Positions 8,496 through 17,292 of a stretch of 42,476 nucleotides of DNA are shown here, piece by piece. The notes beneath the pieces are model-generated. The model had not been told where the DNA came from. It did no database searches and saw only the letters and a program-made list of their open reading frames with translations. Source of the DNA: Mesobacillus selenatarsenatis SF-1 (GTDB taxonomy: Bacteria; Bacillota; Bacilli; Bacillales; Cytobacillaceae). The stretch covers positions 1 through 42,476 of the forward strand of contig NZ_BASE01000095.1 of NCBI RefSeq assembly GCF_000813125.1, given 5' to 3'. The first letter of the stretch is position 1. Each line of letters opens with the position of its first letter. The translations under genes were made by a program, and so were the position numbers.

Positions 8496-8533
8496 GGGCA
8501 ATCCCTCCAATCAAAACAGATTAATAGAAAAGA

Positions 8534-8564
8534 AGAAAGGAGGAAAATAGCTCTCCTCCTTTTC
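8534..8564. terminator. Hairpin between murP and mupG
   Basis: A 9-bp perfect stem, AAAGGAGGA (8536-8544) with TCCTCCTTT (8554-8562), lies in the 85-base gap between murP and mupG. On the minus strand it is followed by CTTCTTTTC, an interrupted T-run. It may be a partial terminator lowering mupG-murQ relative to murP, or an mRNA end-protecting stem. Which of these is unclear. Confidence 0.45.
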
Positions 8565-8580
8565 TGTATTTATTTGCATC

Positions 8581-9954
8581 TTAGATCCCTTTAGCCATTT
8601 CTTCCTTGAAGCCAAACGTCCAGGTGAAGATGAACCCGAATACGTAGGCGATCAGAAGCCCAAGCAAGTAAATCAGTATTTGATTTGTATGGACAAGGAA
8701 TGCAAGCGGGATACCAGAAACTCCGATGGCAATCGTTGCAATTTTAAAGAATGCCTGGAATGCTCCGCCGACTGCTGCCCCTAAACAGGCAGTGATGAAT
8801 GGACGGCCAAGCGGCAGTGTAACACCGAAGATAAGCGGTTCGCCGATGCCGAGCATACCAACTGGCAGCCCGCCCTTGATGACCTTTTTAAGTTTCTCAT
8901 TCTTCGTTTTAAAGTAAATCGCGAATGCAGCACCAACCTGGCCTGCACCACCCATTGCCAGAATCGGCAGAAGCGGGTCATCACCAATAGTGTTGATTAA
9001 TTCCATATGCACAGGAGTCAATCCCTGATGTAAACCTGTAACAACAAGAGGTAGGAATGTTCCGGCAAGGACAAGTCCTGCCAATATTCCGCCGACATCG
9101 AGAAGGCCAAGCAAGCCCTTTGTGATCAAATCGGAAATCAATCCGCCAACAGGCTGAAGCACGAATAGTGTGGCAATACCAGTAATCAATAATGATAGAG
9201 TAGGAGTAATGATAATATCCAAAGAAGACGGAACGAATTTACGGATCCGTTTTTCAAGCATTGCAATAAAAACTGCAGCTAGCATAACGCCGATCAGTCC
9301 ACCACGGCCTGGGACTAGTGCTTCGCCAAACAACGTGATGTTTGCAAGACCCGGATTAATAATCAGGATACCAGCAGCACCGCCAAGAGCAGGTGAGCCG
9401 CCGAATTCACGAGCCGTATTGATTCCGACAAATACTCCGAGATAACTGAAGATACCCCAGCCGATCAGGTTGAGAAACTGAATAAACGTCGATTCGGGAT
9501 CAGCACCAGAGCGGATAATGACATTCGTAATTCCCGCAATCAAACCGGATGCGACAATCGCCGGAATCAGCGGAATGAAGATGCTGGCAATCCTTCGCAG
9601 GAAAAGCTTGAACGGAGTCGCATTTTTCTTGTTAAGATCATCCTTTGTACGTCCAGCAAGCCCCTCGAAAGGATCCGGGTCGGACTCGTCTACCAGACTG
9701 GCAGTCTTGCCGGTAATCTCAGAAACTTCATTCGCCACTTTAGTGACAATTCCAGGTCCAAGAATAATCTGTAATGTCTCTTCTTCTACGACACCGAGCA
9801 CGCCATCAATTTTTTTGATACCGGCGATATCGACTTTGCTGTAGTCTGTCGGCTTGACGCGCAGGCGTGTCATGCACGAAGCAACATCAGCAATATTGCC
9901 CGCGCCGCCAAGCTGCTCAAGTATCTCTCTTGCCAGGCGTTCTTCATTACGCAT
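8581..9954 (-). CDS. murP: PTS EIIBC transporter for MurNAc / MurNAc-GlcNAc, MurP
   Basis: 457 residues. Residues 1-85 are an EIIB domain of the glucose/sucrose superfamily with phospho-cysteine Cys27 in ASCMTRLRV. Residues about 105-455 are an EIIC membrane channel with around ten hydrophobic segments and the conserved GIGEPLIFGVTLPLG motif. There is no EIIA domain, so it must borrow a glucose-type EIIA as MurP does elsewhere. It imports and 6-phosphorylates cell-wall amino sugars at the membrane. GAGGGGG precedes the ATG. Specificity comes from mupG and murQ downstream; sequence alone would also allow a GlcNAc or sucrose-type EIIBC. Its promoter carries a dre-type site and a cre site. Confidence 0.87.
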   Translation of the reverse strand: MRNEERLAREILEQLGGAGNIADVASCMTRLRVKPTDYSKVDIAGIKKIDGVLGVVEEETLQIILGPGIVTKVANEVSEITGKTASLVDESDPDPFEGLAGRTKDDLNKKNATPFKLFLRRIASIFIPLIPAIVASGLIAGITNVIIRSGADPESTFIQFLNLIGWGIFSYLGVFVGINTAREFGGSPALGGAAGILIINPGLANITLFGEALVPGRGGLIGVMLAAVFIAMLEKRIRKFVPSSLDIIITPTLSLLITGIATLFVLQPVGGLISDLITKGLLGLLDVGGILAGLVLAGTFLPLVVTGLHQGLTPVHMELINTIGDDPLLPILAMGGAGQVGAAFAIYFKTKNEKLKKVIKGGLPVGMLGIGEPLIFGVTLPLGRPFITACLGAAVGGAFQAFFKIATIAIGVSGIPLAFLVHTNQILIYLLGLLIAYVFGFIFTWTFGFKEEMAKGI

Positions 9955-9993
9955 GGTGTTTCCCCCTCTTATTGTAAAATAGTCAGAAAAAAA

Positions 9994-10007
9994 TGAATTC
10001 GCTTACA
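9994..10007 (-). promoter_or_regulatory. CcpA cre site at the murP start point
   Basis: On the minus strand TGTAAGCGAATTCA matches 13 of 14 positions of the cre consensus TGWAANCGNTNWCA. It lies just downstream of the -10 box, over the expected transcription start, a classic position for CcpA repression when preferred sugars are present. Confidence 0.7.
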
Positions 10008-10012
10008 AAGTG

Positions 10013-10048
10013 ATAATAACAAGTATACTGTATAGTTGTCTATACCTT
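10013..10048 (-). promoter_or_regulatory. murP promoter with overlapping NagR (dre-type) site
   Basis: On the minus strand, -35 TAGACA (10037-10042), an 18-bp spacer and -10 TATTAT (10013-10018). The -35 lies inside AAGGTATAGACAA (10036-10048), 11 contiguous bases of which equal the nagA site. The same geometry at both promoters argues for one regulator. Confidence 0.75.
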
Positions 10049-10144
10049 TTATAAAAAATATAGCTTTGGTACTAGCAGGAAGAAGTGGATAATACCAATT
10101 CAGATGATCTCAGCGAACGCAAGCTGTTTTTTTATCGCCTATAT

Positions 10145-10172
10145 TTGGTTCTTCATGAAAAAGTGCTAAAAT
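10145..10172 (+). promoter_or_regulatory. Possible sigma-A promoter of hprK operon
   Basis: TTGGTT (10145-10150), a 16-bp spacer and TAAAAT (10167-10172) lie 55 bases before the hprK start. The match is moderate. Confidence 0.4.
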
Positions 10173-10226
10173 AATAGGTATTGTTATCATGTGGGAAATT
10201 AACGTTCTAATTAAGGAGGAACTTCT

Positions 10227-11162
10227 TTGCCAAAAGTCCGTACTAAAGACATCATCAAGAAATTCGACATGGAATTGATCAGTGGAGAGGAAGGAATCAA
10301 TCGTCCGATCACCACGACTGACATTTCAAGACCAGGACTAGAAATCGCTGGTTATTTTGAATATTATCCTGCAGAGCGATTGCAGCTTCTTGGAAAAACA
10401 GAGCTTACCTTCTTTGAAAAATTGAACCCTCGCGACAGGGCGGAGCGGATGGAAAAGCTTTGTACAGATATTACGCCAGGAATCATTGTCACAAGAGACA
10501 TGGAGGTTCCTGTTGAACTGGTCGAGGCAGCCGAACGGGAATCAGTACCTCTCTTGCGTTCGAAGCAAAAAACAACTAGGCTCTCGAGTCATCTGACTAA
10601 CTATCTAGAAAGCAAACTGGCACCGACGACTGCAGTCCATGGAGTACTTGTTGATCTGTATGGTATCGGCGTCCTGATTACCGGAAAAAGCGGTGTCGGT
10701 AAAAGTGAAACCGCACTTGAACTGGTAAAGAGGGGACACCGTCTCGTAGCGGATGACTGTGTTGAGATCCGCCAGGAAGATATCGGGACTCTGGTCGGGA
10801 ACTCACCTGATCTAATTGAGCACCTTCTCGAAATCCGCGGCGTAGGCATTATCAATGTGATGACGCTGTTCGGTGCTGGTGCTGTACGTTCACATAAACG
10901 GATTTCCCTGATCATTGATCTTGAAATTTGGGATCAGAAAAAATCATATGACAGGTTGGGCCTTGATGAAGAGAAGATGAAGATTCTTGACACCGACATC
11001 ACCAAGCTGACAATTCCCGTTCGCCCAGGCCGAAACCTCGCTGTCATTATCGAGGTAGCAGCAATGAACTTCAGGCTGAAGCGCATGGGTGTCAATGCAG
11101 CTGAACAATTTACGAATAGGCTGTCAGACGTCATCGAAGACGGCGACCATGACGAACATTAA
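10227..11162 (+). CDS. hprK: HPr kinase/phosphorylase
   Basis: 311 residues. It phosphorylates Ser46 of HPr and Crh with ATP or pyrophosphate and reverses the reaction by phosphorolysis, setting carbon catabolite control. The N-terminal DRTGG-like domain covers about residues 1-130. The kinase domain carries a Walker A motif GKSGVGKS at 153-160, [10 protein letters not shown], the HprK signature [11 protein letters not shown] and the C-terminal R-rich K3 loop [20 protein letters not shown]. It starts at a TTG with AAGGAGGA 6 bases upstream. First of hprK-lgt-yvoD-ppaX-yvoF. PpaX in the same cluster hydrolyses the pyrophosphate HprK produces. Confidence 0.96.
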   Translation: MPKVRTKDIIKKFDMELISGEEGINRPITTTDISRPGLEIAGYFEYYPAERLQLLGKTELTFFEKLNPRDRAERMEKLCTDITPGIIVTRDMEVPVELVEAAERESVPLLRSKQKTTRLSSHLTNYLESKLAPTTAVHGVLVDLYGIGVLITGKSGVGKSETALELVKRGHRLVADDCVEIRQEDIGTLVGNSPDLIEHLLEIRGVGIINVMTLFGAGAVRSHKRISLIIDLEIWDQKKSYDRLGLDEEKMKILDTDITKLTIPVRPGRNLAVIIEVAAMNFRLKRMGVNAAEQFTNRLSDVIEDGDHDEH

Positions 11163-11214
11163 GCAGTAAAGTACTTTATAAATAACTGCGGGACTCGCAG
11201 TATCAAGAAAAATA

Positions 11215-11240
11215 TTCTTAATCAAACGTTTGATTAAGAA
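11215..11240. promoter_or_regulatory. 26-bp perfect palindrome upstream of lgt
   Basis: The half-site TTCTTAATCAAAC (11215-11227) is followed immediately by its exact reverse complement. It lies 51 bases before the lgt start in the hprK-lgt gap, after a small hairpin (ACTGCG/CGCAGT, 11185-11201). There is no T-run after it, so it is not a terminator. It looks like an operator for a dimeric regulator that I cannot name. Confidence 0.6.
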
Positions 11241-11290
11241 CAGCCAAAGTGCTGGTACGACTGATTTTTTTATAAAAAGGGGAAAAAAAC

Positions 11291-12103
11291 ATGGAAAAAA
11301 ATATTCAGCCAATCGACCCGATTGCCTTTTCGTTTGGGCCAATCGAGGTGCACTGGTATGGCGTCATCATTGGACTAGGAATTGCGCTTGCACTTTGGAT
11401 TGCCATGCGTGAAGGCGAACGCCGCGGTCTGCCAAAGGATATCTTTGCGGATCTGATGCTCTGGGCGATCCCAATCGCAATCCTATCGGCAAGGCTCTAC
11501 TATGTAATCTTCCAGTGGGATTATTACAGCCAGTATCCTGGCGAGATTTTTAAGGTATGGAATGGCGGTATTGCTATCCACGGTGCGTTGATTGGTTCCG
11601 TTGCCACCGCTTATTTCTTTACGAAGTCCAGGAATGTTTCTTTCTGGAAGCTCGCCGATATCGCTGCGCCTAGCATCATCCTTGGACAGGCAATCGGGCG
11701 CTGGGGCAATTTCATGAACCAGGAAGCACATGGCGGCGAGGTAACTAGGGCGTTTTTGGAAAACCTGTACCTTCCTGAGTTCATCATCAACCAGATGTAT
11801 ATTAATGGAACATACTATCATCCAACATTTTTATATGAATCGATCTGGAATTTGCTCGGTTTCATCCTGCTCATGTCATTGCGCAGAGTGAACCTGGGAC
11901 GTGGGGAAATTTTCCTCAGCTATGTCATCTGGTACTCTATCGGCCGCTTCTTTGTTGAGGGAATGCGGACGGACAGCTTGATGCTGACGGAATCATTGCG
12001 AATTGCCCAGACAATCTCGATTGCGTTGATTGTTTTTGCAATCGGCTTATGGATTTTCAGAAGAGTCAAAGGTTATTCGAAAGTACGATACTTAGAGAAA
12101 TAG
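11291..12103 (+). CDS. lgt: Prolipoprotein diacylglyceryl transferase Lgt
   Basis: 270-residue integral membrane enzyme with about seven transmembrane segments. It transfers diacylglycerol from phosphatidylglycerol to the lipobox cysteine of prelipoproteins, the first step of lipoprotein maturation. The Lgt signature [14 protein letters not shown] lies at residues 136-149, the conserved IAIHGAL with His98 precedes it, and the [11 protein letters not shown] motif follows. AAAGGGG precedes the ATG. Gap to hprK is 128 bases and contains the palindrome; gap to yvoD is 72 bases. Confidence 0.96.
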   Translation: MEKNIQPIDPIAFSFGPIEVHWYGVIIGLGIALALWIAMREGERRGLPKDIFADLMLWAIPIAILSARLYYVIFQWDYYSQYPGEIFKVWNGGIAIHGALIGSVATAYFFTKSRNVSFWKLADIAAPSIILGQAIGRWGNFMNQEAHGGEVTRAFLENLYLPEFIINQMYINGTYYHPTFLYESIWNLLGFILLMSLRRVNLGRGEIFLSYVIWYSIGRFFVEGMRTDSLMLTESLRIAQTISIALIVFAIGLWIFRRVKGYSKVRYLEK

Positions 12104-12175
12104 AATTTCGGATTACTAAAAAAGTAGCCCTGTAAATAAAATGAATTAAGGCAAATAAATGGGAGAGATGCTTCG

Positions 12176-13120
12176 ATGGGTTCTACATTGAAAAGGGGAT
12201 TGATGGTTGGCTTGAATACGACTTGGGCGCTTGGAAAAGTCATTTTCCCTGTCACCCTGATTGTTTCGATCCTTCAGTATACTCCTGTCCTGCCGTGGTT
12301 AATCGAATTGATCACGCCAATGATGTCGTTTCTTGGTTTGTCAGGTGATGCGGCGATTCCGCTCGTCATCGGGAATTTCCTTAATTTATACGCGGCCATC
12401 GGAGCAATCCTGACGCTTGATTTGACGGTAAAAGAAGTCTTCATCATTGCGGTGATGCTGAGCTTTTCACATAATATGCTTGTTGAATCGAGTGTAGCTC
12501 TAAAGGTAGGCGTAAAACTGTGGATTATTGTCCTCGTCCGCCTCGGGCTTGCATTCATATCTGCGGTGGTCATTAATCTTGTTTGGAACGGCGGTTCTGA
12601 AATCGCACGATATGGTATGGTCCCTTCTAAAAGTGAAGAGGCCTCTGGATGGGGAGCGATTTTGCTTGAAGGCATCACGAAGGCAGGAGTCGGCATATTC
12701 CAGCTGGCGATCATTGTCATTCCGCTGATGGTTGTCGTGCAGATCATGAAGGATAAGCAATGGCTTGCCGTTTTTTCAAGATGGATGGCGCCGATTACAA
12801 GAGCGCTTGGCATGAAGGAGAACACCTCGACGACAATGGCAGCTGGCCTGCTGATCGGGCTTGCGTACGGCGCAGGCGTGATGATCCAGGCAGTCAAGGA
12901 AGATGGAGTAAGCAAAAAGGATGTCACGCTTGCCTTCATTTTCCTTGTTGCCTGCCACGCAGTCGTTGAAGATACATTGATTTTCATTCCGCTTGGCATT
13001 CCAGTCCTGCCGCTGTTACTGATCCGCCTTGGTGTGGCGATATTATTGACAATAACAGTCGCGGTTATCTGGAACCGCGCGGACATCGCAAAAAGAAAGG
13101 AAGCAGTATATGAGCAATAA
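12176..13120 (+). CDS. yvoD: YvoD, nucleoside-recognition (Gate) domain membrane protein
   Basis: 314 residues with about eight transmembrane segments arranged as two Gate-domain halves (residues about 15-125 and 160-300). A conserved loop [17 protein letters not shown] near residues 260-276 is typical of this group, related to nucleoside transporters and spore maturation proteins SpmA/SpmB. The transported substrate is unknown. It lies between lgt and ppaX as in B. subtilis, and its last 11 bases overlap ppaX, so they are translationally coupled. Confidence 0.85.
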   Translation: MGSTLKRGLMVGLNTTWALGKVIFPVTLIVSILQYTPVLPWLIELITPMMSFLGLSGDAAIPLVIGNFLNLYAAIGAILTLDLTVKEVFIIAVMLSFSHNMLVESSVALKVGVKLWIIVLVRLGLAFISAVVINLVWNGGSEIARYGMVPSKSEEASGWGAILLEGITKAGVGIFQLAIIVIPLMVVVQIMKDKQWLAVFSRWMAPITRALGMKENTSTTMAAGLLIGLAYGAGVMIQAVKEDGVSKKDVTLAFIFLVACHAVVEDTLIFIPLGIPVLPLLLIRLGVAILLTITVAVIWNRADIAKRKEAVYEQ

Positions 13121-13754
13121 AATAGATACGGTCCTGTTCGATCTTGACGGGACTCTGATTGATACAAACGAACTAATTATTTCATCCTTTCTCCATACAA
13201 TGGAAACCTATTATCCCGGCCAATACAAACGGGAGGATGTCCTTCCGTTTTTGGGGCCGTCTCTTCAGGATACGTTCCAGCCAATGAGTCCTGAAGGGTA
13301 CGAAGAAATGATTACCACTTACCGGACTTATAACCTGGCTAATCACGACCTGTTGGTAAAAGGATTCGAGGGAGTGTATGAAACGGTCCGAACGTTGAAA
13401 GAGAGCGGATTCCATTTAGGAATCGTTACCACGAAACGTTCGGATGTAGTCCAAATGGGCTTGAAGCTGACAGGATTGGACGAGTTTTTCGAGGTTGTCG
13501 TCGCGCTCGACCATGTTGAAAAAGCAAAGCCGGATCCGGAGCCGCTATTAAAAGCGCTGAACCAGCTTGGATCCTCGCCAGACCGTGCGATCATGGTCGG
13601 TGATAACCACCACGATATCCTCGGCGGCAAAAATGCCGGCACGAAGACAGTAGGAGTTGCCTGGTCAATAAAGGGAAGAGAGCATCTTGAGCAGTACAAC
13701 CCGGATTACATGTTAGAGAACATGGCTGACCTCCTGCCAATCTTGGGAGTATAA
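13110..13754 (+). CDS. ppaX: Pyrophosphatase PpaX
   Basis: 214-residue HAD-superfamily hydrolase. It splits the pyrophosphate released when HprK dephosphorylates HPr-Ser-P, pulling that reaction forward. HAD motif I is DLDGTLIDT (nucleophile Asp11, general acid Asp13), motif II IVTTKR, motif III near KAKPDP and motif [19 protein letters not shown] helical cap lies between motifs I and II. AAAGGA precedes the ATG. It overlaps yvoD by 11 bases and yvoF begins 2 bases after its stop. Confidence 0.93.
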   Translation: MSNKIDTVLFDLDGTLIDTNELIISSFLHTMETYYPGQYKREDVLPFLGPSLQDTFQPMSPEGYEEMITTYRTYNLANHDLLVKGFEGVYETVRTLKESGFHLGIVTTKRSDVVQMGLKLTGLDEFFEVVVALDHVEKAKPDPEPLLKALNQLGSSPDRAIMVGDNHHDILGGKNAGTKTVGVAWSIKGREHLEQYNPDYMLENMADLLPILGV

Positions 13755-13755
13755 C

Positions 13756-14313
13756 ATGAGAAGGACGACTCGTTATCGAGTAGAAGGAGCAAACTCGCTC
13801 TGGCATGTGTATAAAACCGTCCCGTTCTGGAAGGTCGTCAAAAATTTCGTCGTCATCCAGGTGGCGCGTTACACGCCATTTCTCGGCATGAAAAACTGGC
13901 TTTACCGCAAATTCTTGCGGATGAACGTAGGCCACCAAACATCCTTCGCGCTGATGGTAATGCTCGACGTCATGTTCCCGGAAAAAATCTCCGTTGGCCG
14001 TAATACGGTCATTGGCTATAACACAACCATCCTGGCGCATGAATACTTGATCAAGGAATACCGCCTCGGCGACGTCGAGATTGGCAGCGAAGTCATGATC
14101 GGCGCCAACTCCACGATCATGCCAGGCATCAGGATCGGTGACGGCGCCATCGTCTCCGCCGGAACACTCGTCCACAAAGACGTCCCAGCCGGAGCCTTTG
14201 TCGGAGGCAACCCGATGCGCGTGATCTACACAAAGGAAGAGCTTGCTGAACGCTGGGCAGATGATGAAATCTATGGGACCAGCACCACTAACTACAAAAG
14301 CGAAACGGAATGA
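13756..14313 (+). CDS. yvoF: YvoF, left-handed beta-helix acyltransferase
   Basis: 185 residues. From about residue 70 it shows the hexapeptide repeats of LbH acyltransferases (IGYNTTILAHEY, IGSEVMIGANSTIMPGIRIGDGAIVSAGTLVHKDVPAGAFVGGNPMRVI), including the His at the usual catalytic position in LAHEY. The N-terminal 65 residues are helical and basic. Probably an O-acetyltransferase acting on a sugar or cell-wall substrate; the true substrate is unknown. Last gene of the hprK cluster, 2 bases after ppaX, and its stop lies inside the loop of the terminator. Confidence 0.82.
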   Translation: MRRTTRYRVEGANSLWHVYKTVPFWKVVKNFVVIQVARYTPFLGMKNWLYRKFLRMNVGHQTSFALMVMLDVMFPEKISVGRNTVIGYNTTILAHEYLIKEYRLGDVEIGSEVMIGANSTIMPGIRIGDGAIVSAGTLVHKDVPAGAFVGGNPMRVIYTKEELAERWADDEIYGTSTTNYKSETE

Positions 14314-14336
14314 ACAGCTCCGTTTCGCTTTTTTGC
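14298..14336 (+). terminator. Terminator of the hprK-lgt-yvoD-ppaX-yvoF cluster
   Basis: Perfect stem AGCGAAACGGA (14299-14309) / TCCGTTTCGCT (14319-14329), then six T residues. The yvoF stop codon is in the loop. Confidence 0.93.
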
Positions 14337-14453
14337 GTTTTCTGTACATTTTTTCATAGTTGATAATCGAAGTGACGATACTTGCAACCCAGCAACGCAC
14401 CTGGCCCGTTTCTGAGTATTTTGAACAGGGAAAAATGAGCGATAATTTCCAAG

Positions 14454-14575
14454 TCGCCAATAAAAATCGATTTTCGCCAATAACCAGCTCATTATCGCCA
14501 ATAAAATCAAATTATCGCCAATATATTTTGAAAATCGCCAATAAAAATGTTTTTTCGCCAATAAAAGTCTCATCC
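14454..14575. repeat. Intergenic array A: six TCGCCAAT cores every 20-21 bp
   Basis: TCGCCAAT occurs at 14454, 14474, 14495, 14515, 14535 and 14555, each followed by an A/T-rich spacer, usually starting AAAA. The spacing is 20, 21, 20, 20, 20. It lies between the converging yvoF and HAD genes. Spacers differ from each other, so this is a phased motif rather than a simple tandem duplication. It is the main content of the 338-base gap 14314-14651, with the terminator at 14298. Confidence 0.85.
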
Positions 14576-14651
14576 AGCTAAAACAGGCAGCTGGCAACAC
14601 TCAAAACATACAGGAAATATATCATTTGTGGCTTTTGATTGCCATTTCAGT

Positions 14652-15203
14652 CTATTTATAAGGAAATTCTGAATAACAATAGATGGTTTCGTCTGCAAAC
14701 TCGTTTTCTTCGCGGAAGGAGCATGTCTTCAGGCCGATCTTCCTTGCTGGAATCAGGTCTGTGCTCTGGTCGCCGACTGCCACATCCAAACAATATCGAT
14801 CATGCAGGTACTTATAGGCATGGATATCAGGCTTCAACGAATAGCCGTCATCAGCCGGGCAAATCACTTCCTCGAAAAATTGGCCGAGATTCCAGTGTTC
14901 CAGAAGCTCTTCTGTTGAGCGCCGATTGCGATGGGTCACGAGTACATTTGCGTTTGCACTTGAAAGCACATCTTTCACAAATGGAAAAAGCGGTTTCCGA
15001 TCATTTGGCAAAGTGCGTTCAATTTCGCGGAATTCAGTTACCTTTTTTTTATCGACTCCATAAAAATCATAGGCTGTTCCGTATTTCAGATGCGGAAGGA
15101 CTTCTTCATACTTCAGGTCTTTTTTTGCTACGACCGTAAATGCCTCAATAAGTGTCGGCCATGTATCAAGAATGGTTCCGTCCAAGTCCCAAAGGATTTT
15201 CAT
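14652..15203 (-). CDS. HAD-family phosphatase, phosphoglycolate-phosphatase-like
   Basis: 183 residues with HAD motif I WDLDGTILDTW at the N-terminus (nucleophile and acid Asp), motif II VLVTHRN, a conserved Lys in SLKPDIHAYKYL and motif IV VAVGDQSTDLIPARKIG. The cap domain is small and helical. The start has an excellent AAAGGAGG 9 bases upstream. It is transcribed away from the histidine operon. The substrate is unknown; similar small HAD proteins hydrolyse sugar phosphates, phosphoglycolate or nucleotides. Confidence 0.8.
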   Translation of the reverse strand: MKILWDLDGTILDTWPTLIEAFTVVAKKDLKYEEVLPHLKYGTAYDFYGVDKKKVTEFREIERTLPNDRKPLFPFVKDVLSSANANVLVTHRNRRSTEELLEHWNLGQFFEEVICPADDGYSLKPDIHAYKYLHDRYCLDVAVGDQSTDLIPARKIGLKTCSFREENEFADETIYCYSEFPYK

Positions 15204-15326
15204 TGCATCCGGCCTCCTTTAACAGTGAAGAAACGTTTAGCACCAACTTTTGTCGCCGCTTCTACTTTTCTGATTGCCACCATTCTACCAGCACCATTTA
15301 AAAAAGCAAACATGAACAGCTAATGG

Positions 15327-15355
15327 TTGACGGATAATAAAATGAGCGATAAAAT
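15327..15355 (+). promoter_or_regulatory. Sigma-A promoter of the histidine operon
   Basis: TTGACG (15327-15332), 17-bp spacer, TAAAAT (15350-15355), 112 bases before hisZ. The leader shows no T-box sequence (no AGGGTGGNACCGCG-like element) and no obvious attenuator. Confidence 0.6.
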
Positions 15356-15467
15356 ACATATAACTTCATCTTATTACCATATTAGCGAACTAAAGGATTT
15401 AGATAATTAAGACTTAGTTTATTTGGGTAGATAAATAAAAACACCAGCAACGAAGAGGGTGAAATCA

Positions 15468-16643
15468 ATGAGCAGATTATTCATGTTTGAAAAGCCGCTT
15501 GGCATGCGGGATACGCTTCCGGAATTGCATGAAGCAAAAGATAAAGTCCGGAGCTCTATTGAAAAAGAAATGAAGCAATGGGGTTTCCAATTCATCGAAA
15601 CGCCGGCGCTCGAATATTACGAAACAGTCGGAACTGCATCAGCGATCCTTGATCAGCAGCTGTTCAAGCTGTTGGACCAGCAGGGGCATACGCTTGTACT
15701 GCGTCCCGATATGACCGCACCTATTGCCAGGGTTGCGGCTTCAAAATTATTCAAAGACCAGGTACCATTAAGATTGGCCTATTCTGCAAATGTCTACCGT
15801 GCCCAGCAGCGTGAAGGCGGCAGGCCGGCGGAATTTGAGCAGATTGGCGTCGAGTGTATCGGGGATGAGTCCGTCAGTGCCGATGGCGAGATGATCTCAC
15901 TGGCGATTTCCTCGCTGAAAAAAGCTGGCTTGGAAGAGTTTCAGCTTTCTGTAGGGCATGTTGGCTTTGTCAACGAATTGTTCGTTCAGATACTTGGCAC
16001 AGAGGAACGAGCCAGGGAACTGACGAAATTTTTATATGAGAAAAATTATGTCGGATATCGTGAGCATGTCAAAGCACTGCCGCTGTCATCGATCGATTCA
16101 CAAAGGCTTCTCGCTTTTCTTGAATTGCGCGGCGGCCCTGAAGTGATTGGCAAGGCATCCGAACTGATCGAGAACGGAAAAGGCAGGGCGGCACTCGATG
16201 AATTGAAGCTGCTCTGGGAGATCATCGAAGACTTCGGTGAAAGCAGCCGGATCAAATTTGACCTAACGATTGTCAGCCACATGAGCTATTATACAGGCAT
16301 TTTATTTGAAGTTTACGCAGGAATGGTTGGCTTCCCAATCGGCAATGGCGGCCGTTATGACAAATTGCTTGAGAAATTCGGAAAATCGACAGGGGCAACA
16401 GGATTTGCGATCAGGCTCGACCGCCTGCTTGAAAGTCTCGGTAACCTTGGTGAACCCGAACCTGTCACTTGTATTCTTTTCAGTCCTGAACGGAGAAAGG
16501 AAGCTTACCAACTTGCATTACATCGCAGGGAAGCAGGGGAACGGGTCATCCTCCAGGACATCAGCTCCGTACGCAATCTTGATGCTTGCTCCGATACGTT
16601 TGCTAATGTCGTTTACCTTGTTGGGAAGGAGGGAGTGCAGTGA
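15468..16643 (+). CDS. hisZ: ATP phosphoribosyltransferase regulatory subunit HisZ
   Basis: 391-residue paralogue of histidyl-tRNA synthetase without aminoacylation activity. It forms a complex with short HisG and is needed for activity and histidine feedback. The class II synthetase fold shows [23 protein letters not shown] (motif 2), [22 protein letters not shown] and the late [12 protein letters not shown]. The ATG at 15468 follows GAGGGTGA by 5 bases; a GTG at 15459 lies inside that site. First of eight his genes, overlapping hisG by 4 bases. Confidence 0.95.
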   Translation: MSRLFMFEKPLGMRDTLPELHEAKDKVRSSIEKEMKQWGFQFIETPALEYYETVGTASAILDQQLFKLLDQQGHTLVLRPDMTAPIARVAASKLFKDQVPLRLAYSANVYRAQQREGGRPAEFEQIGVECIGDESVSADGEMISLAISSLKKAGLEEFQLSVGHVGFVNELFVQILGTEERARELTKFLYEKNYVGYREHVKALPLSSIDSQRLLAFLELRGGPEVIGKASELIENGKGRAALDELKLLWEIIEDFGESSRIKFDLTIVSHMSYYTGILFEVYAGMVGFPIGNGGRYDKLLEKFGKSTGATGFAIRLDRLLESLGNLGEPEPVTCILFSPERRKEAYQLALHRREAGERVILQDISSVRNLDACSDTFANVVYLVGKEGVQ

Positions 16644-17263
16644 ATGAACAACTGACCATCGCGATGCCAAAGGGCAGGATTTTTACCGAAGCAGTTGATC
16701 TGTTGCGCAACGCTGGCTTTAATTTGCCTCCTGAATTTGATGATTCCCGTAAGTTGATTATCGACGTAGAAGAAGAGAATTTTCGATTCATCTTAGCGAA
16801 GCCGATGGATGTGGCTACATATGTTGAACATGGTGTCGCGGATCTCGGGATTGCCGGAAAGGACGTCCTGCTTGAGGAAGAACGTGATGTGTATGAGCTG
16901 CTCGATTTAAAAATCAGTGGCTGCTATCTTGCTGTCGCCGGAATACCTGATACAAAAATGAATGATGTCGCCCCGAAAATCGCGACGAAGTACCCGAATA
17001 TCGCTGCTGCCTATTTCCGTGAACAGGGCGAGCAGGTAGAAATCATCAAATTGAATGGATCAATCGAGCTTGCGCCATTAATCGGGCTCGCCGACAGGAT
17101 TGTCGACATCGTTTCAACCGGAAGGACCTTGAAGGAAAATGGCCTTGTTGAGTACGAAACAATAACAAACGTGACATCGAGGCTGATTGTCAATCCAGTC
17201 AGCTACCGAATCAAGGATGAACGGATTAGCGAGCTGGTTAAAAGGCTGAACGAAGTGATATAG
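16640..17263 (+). CDS. hisG: ATP phosphoribosyltransferase catalytic subunit, short form
   Basis: 207 residues. It joins ATP and PRPP to form phosphoribosyl-ATP, the first and committed step of histidine synthesis. It has the short-form length, lacking the C-terminal regulatory domain, which explains the HisZ partner encoded just upstream. Motifs: [15 protein letters not shown] at the start, [12 protein letters not shown], and the PRPP-binding segment [16 protein letters not shown]. It starts at a GTG in a GTGA overlap with the hisZ stop, with GGAGGGAG just ahead. Confidence 0.95.
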   Translation: MNEQLTIAMPKGRIFTEAVDLLRNAGFNLPPEFDDSRKLIIDVEEENFRFILAKPMDVATYVEHGVADLGIAGKDVLLEEERDVYELLDLKISGCYLAVAGIPDTKMNDVAPKIATKYPNIAAAYFREQGEQVEIIKLNGSIELAPLIGLADRIVDIVSTGRTLKENGLVEYETITNVTSRLIVNPVSYRIKDERISELVKRLNEVI

Positions 17264-17292
17264 ATTGTGAATCTGAAAGGATTTGATTCCCG

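Noticed and set aside
11215-11240. cre site for CcpA
   Set aside because: The central AAACGTTT looks similar, but the outer TG and CA positions of the cre consensus do not fit.
12274-13167. Minus-strand frame of 297 codons over yvoD
   Set aside because: Shadow of a membrane-protein gene; Thr/Ser/Ile-rich translation with no recognisable domain.
13591-14460. Long minus-strand frame of 289 codons over ppaX and yvoF
   Set aside because: It is antisense to two well-supported genes and the array A region, has biased composition and no family signature.
14454-14575. CRISPR array
   Set aside because: Cores are only about 8 bp and spacers about 12 bp, A/T-rich; there are no cas genes. The same holds for the arrays at 23231 and 34619.
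14433-15351. Shared word ATGAGCGATAA at 14435 and 15341
   Set aside because: Two copies of an 11-base word about 900 bases apart; too little to call a repeat, although one copy overlaps the his promoter spacer.
15204-15467. T-box or histidine attenuator upstream of hisZ
   Set aside because: No T-box consensus, no run of His codons and no terminator hairpin were seen; only a sigma-A promoter.
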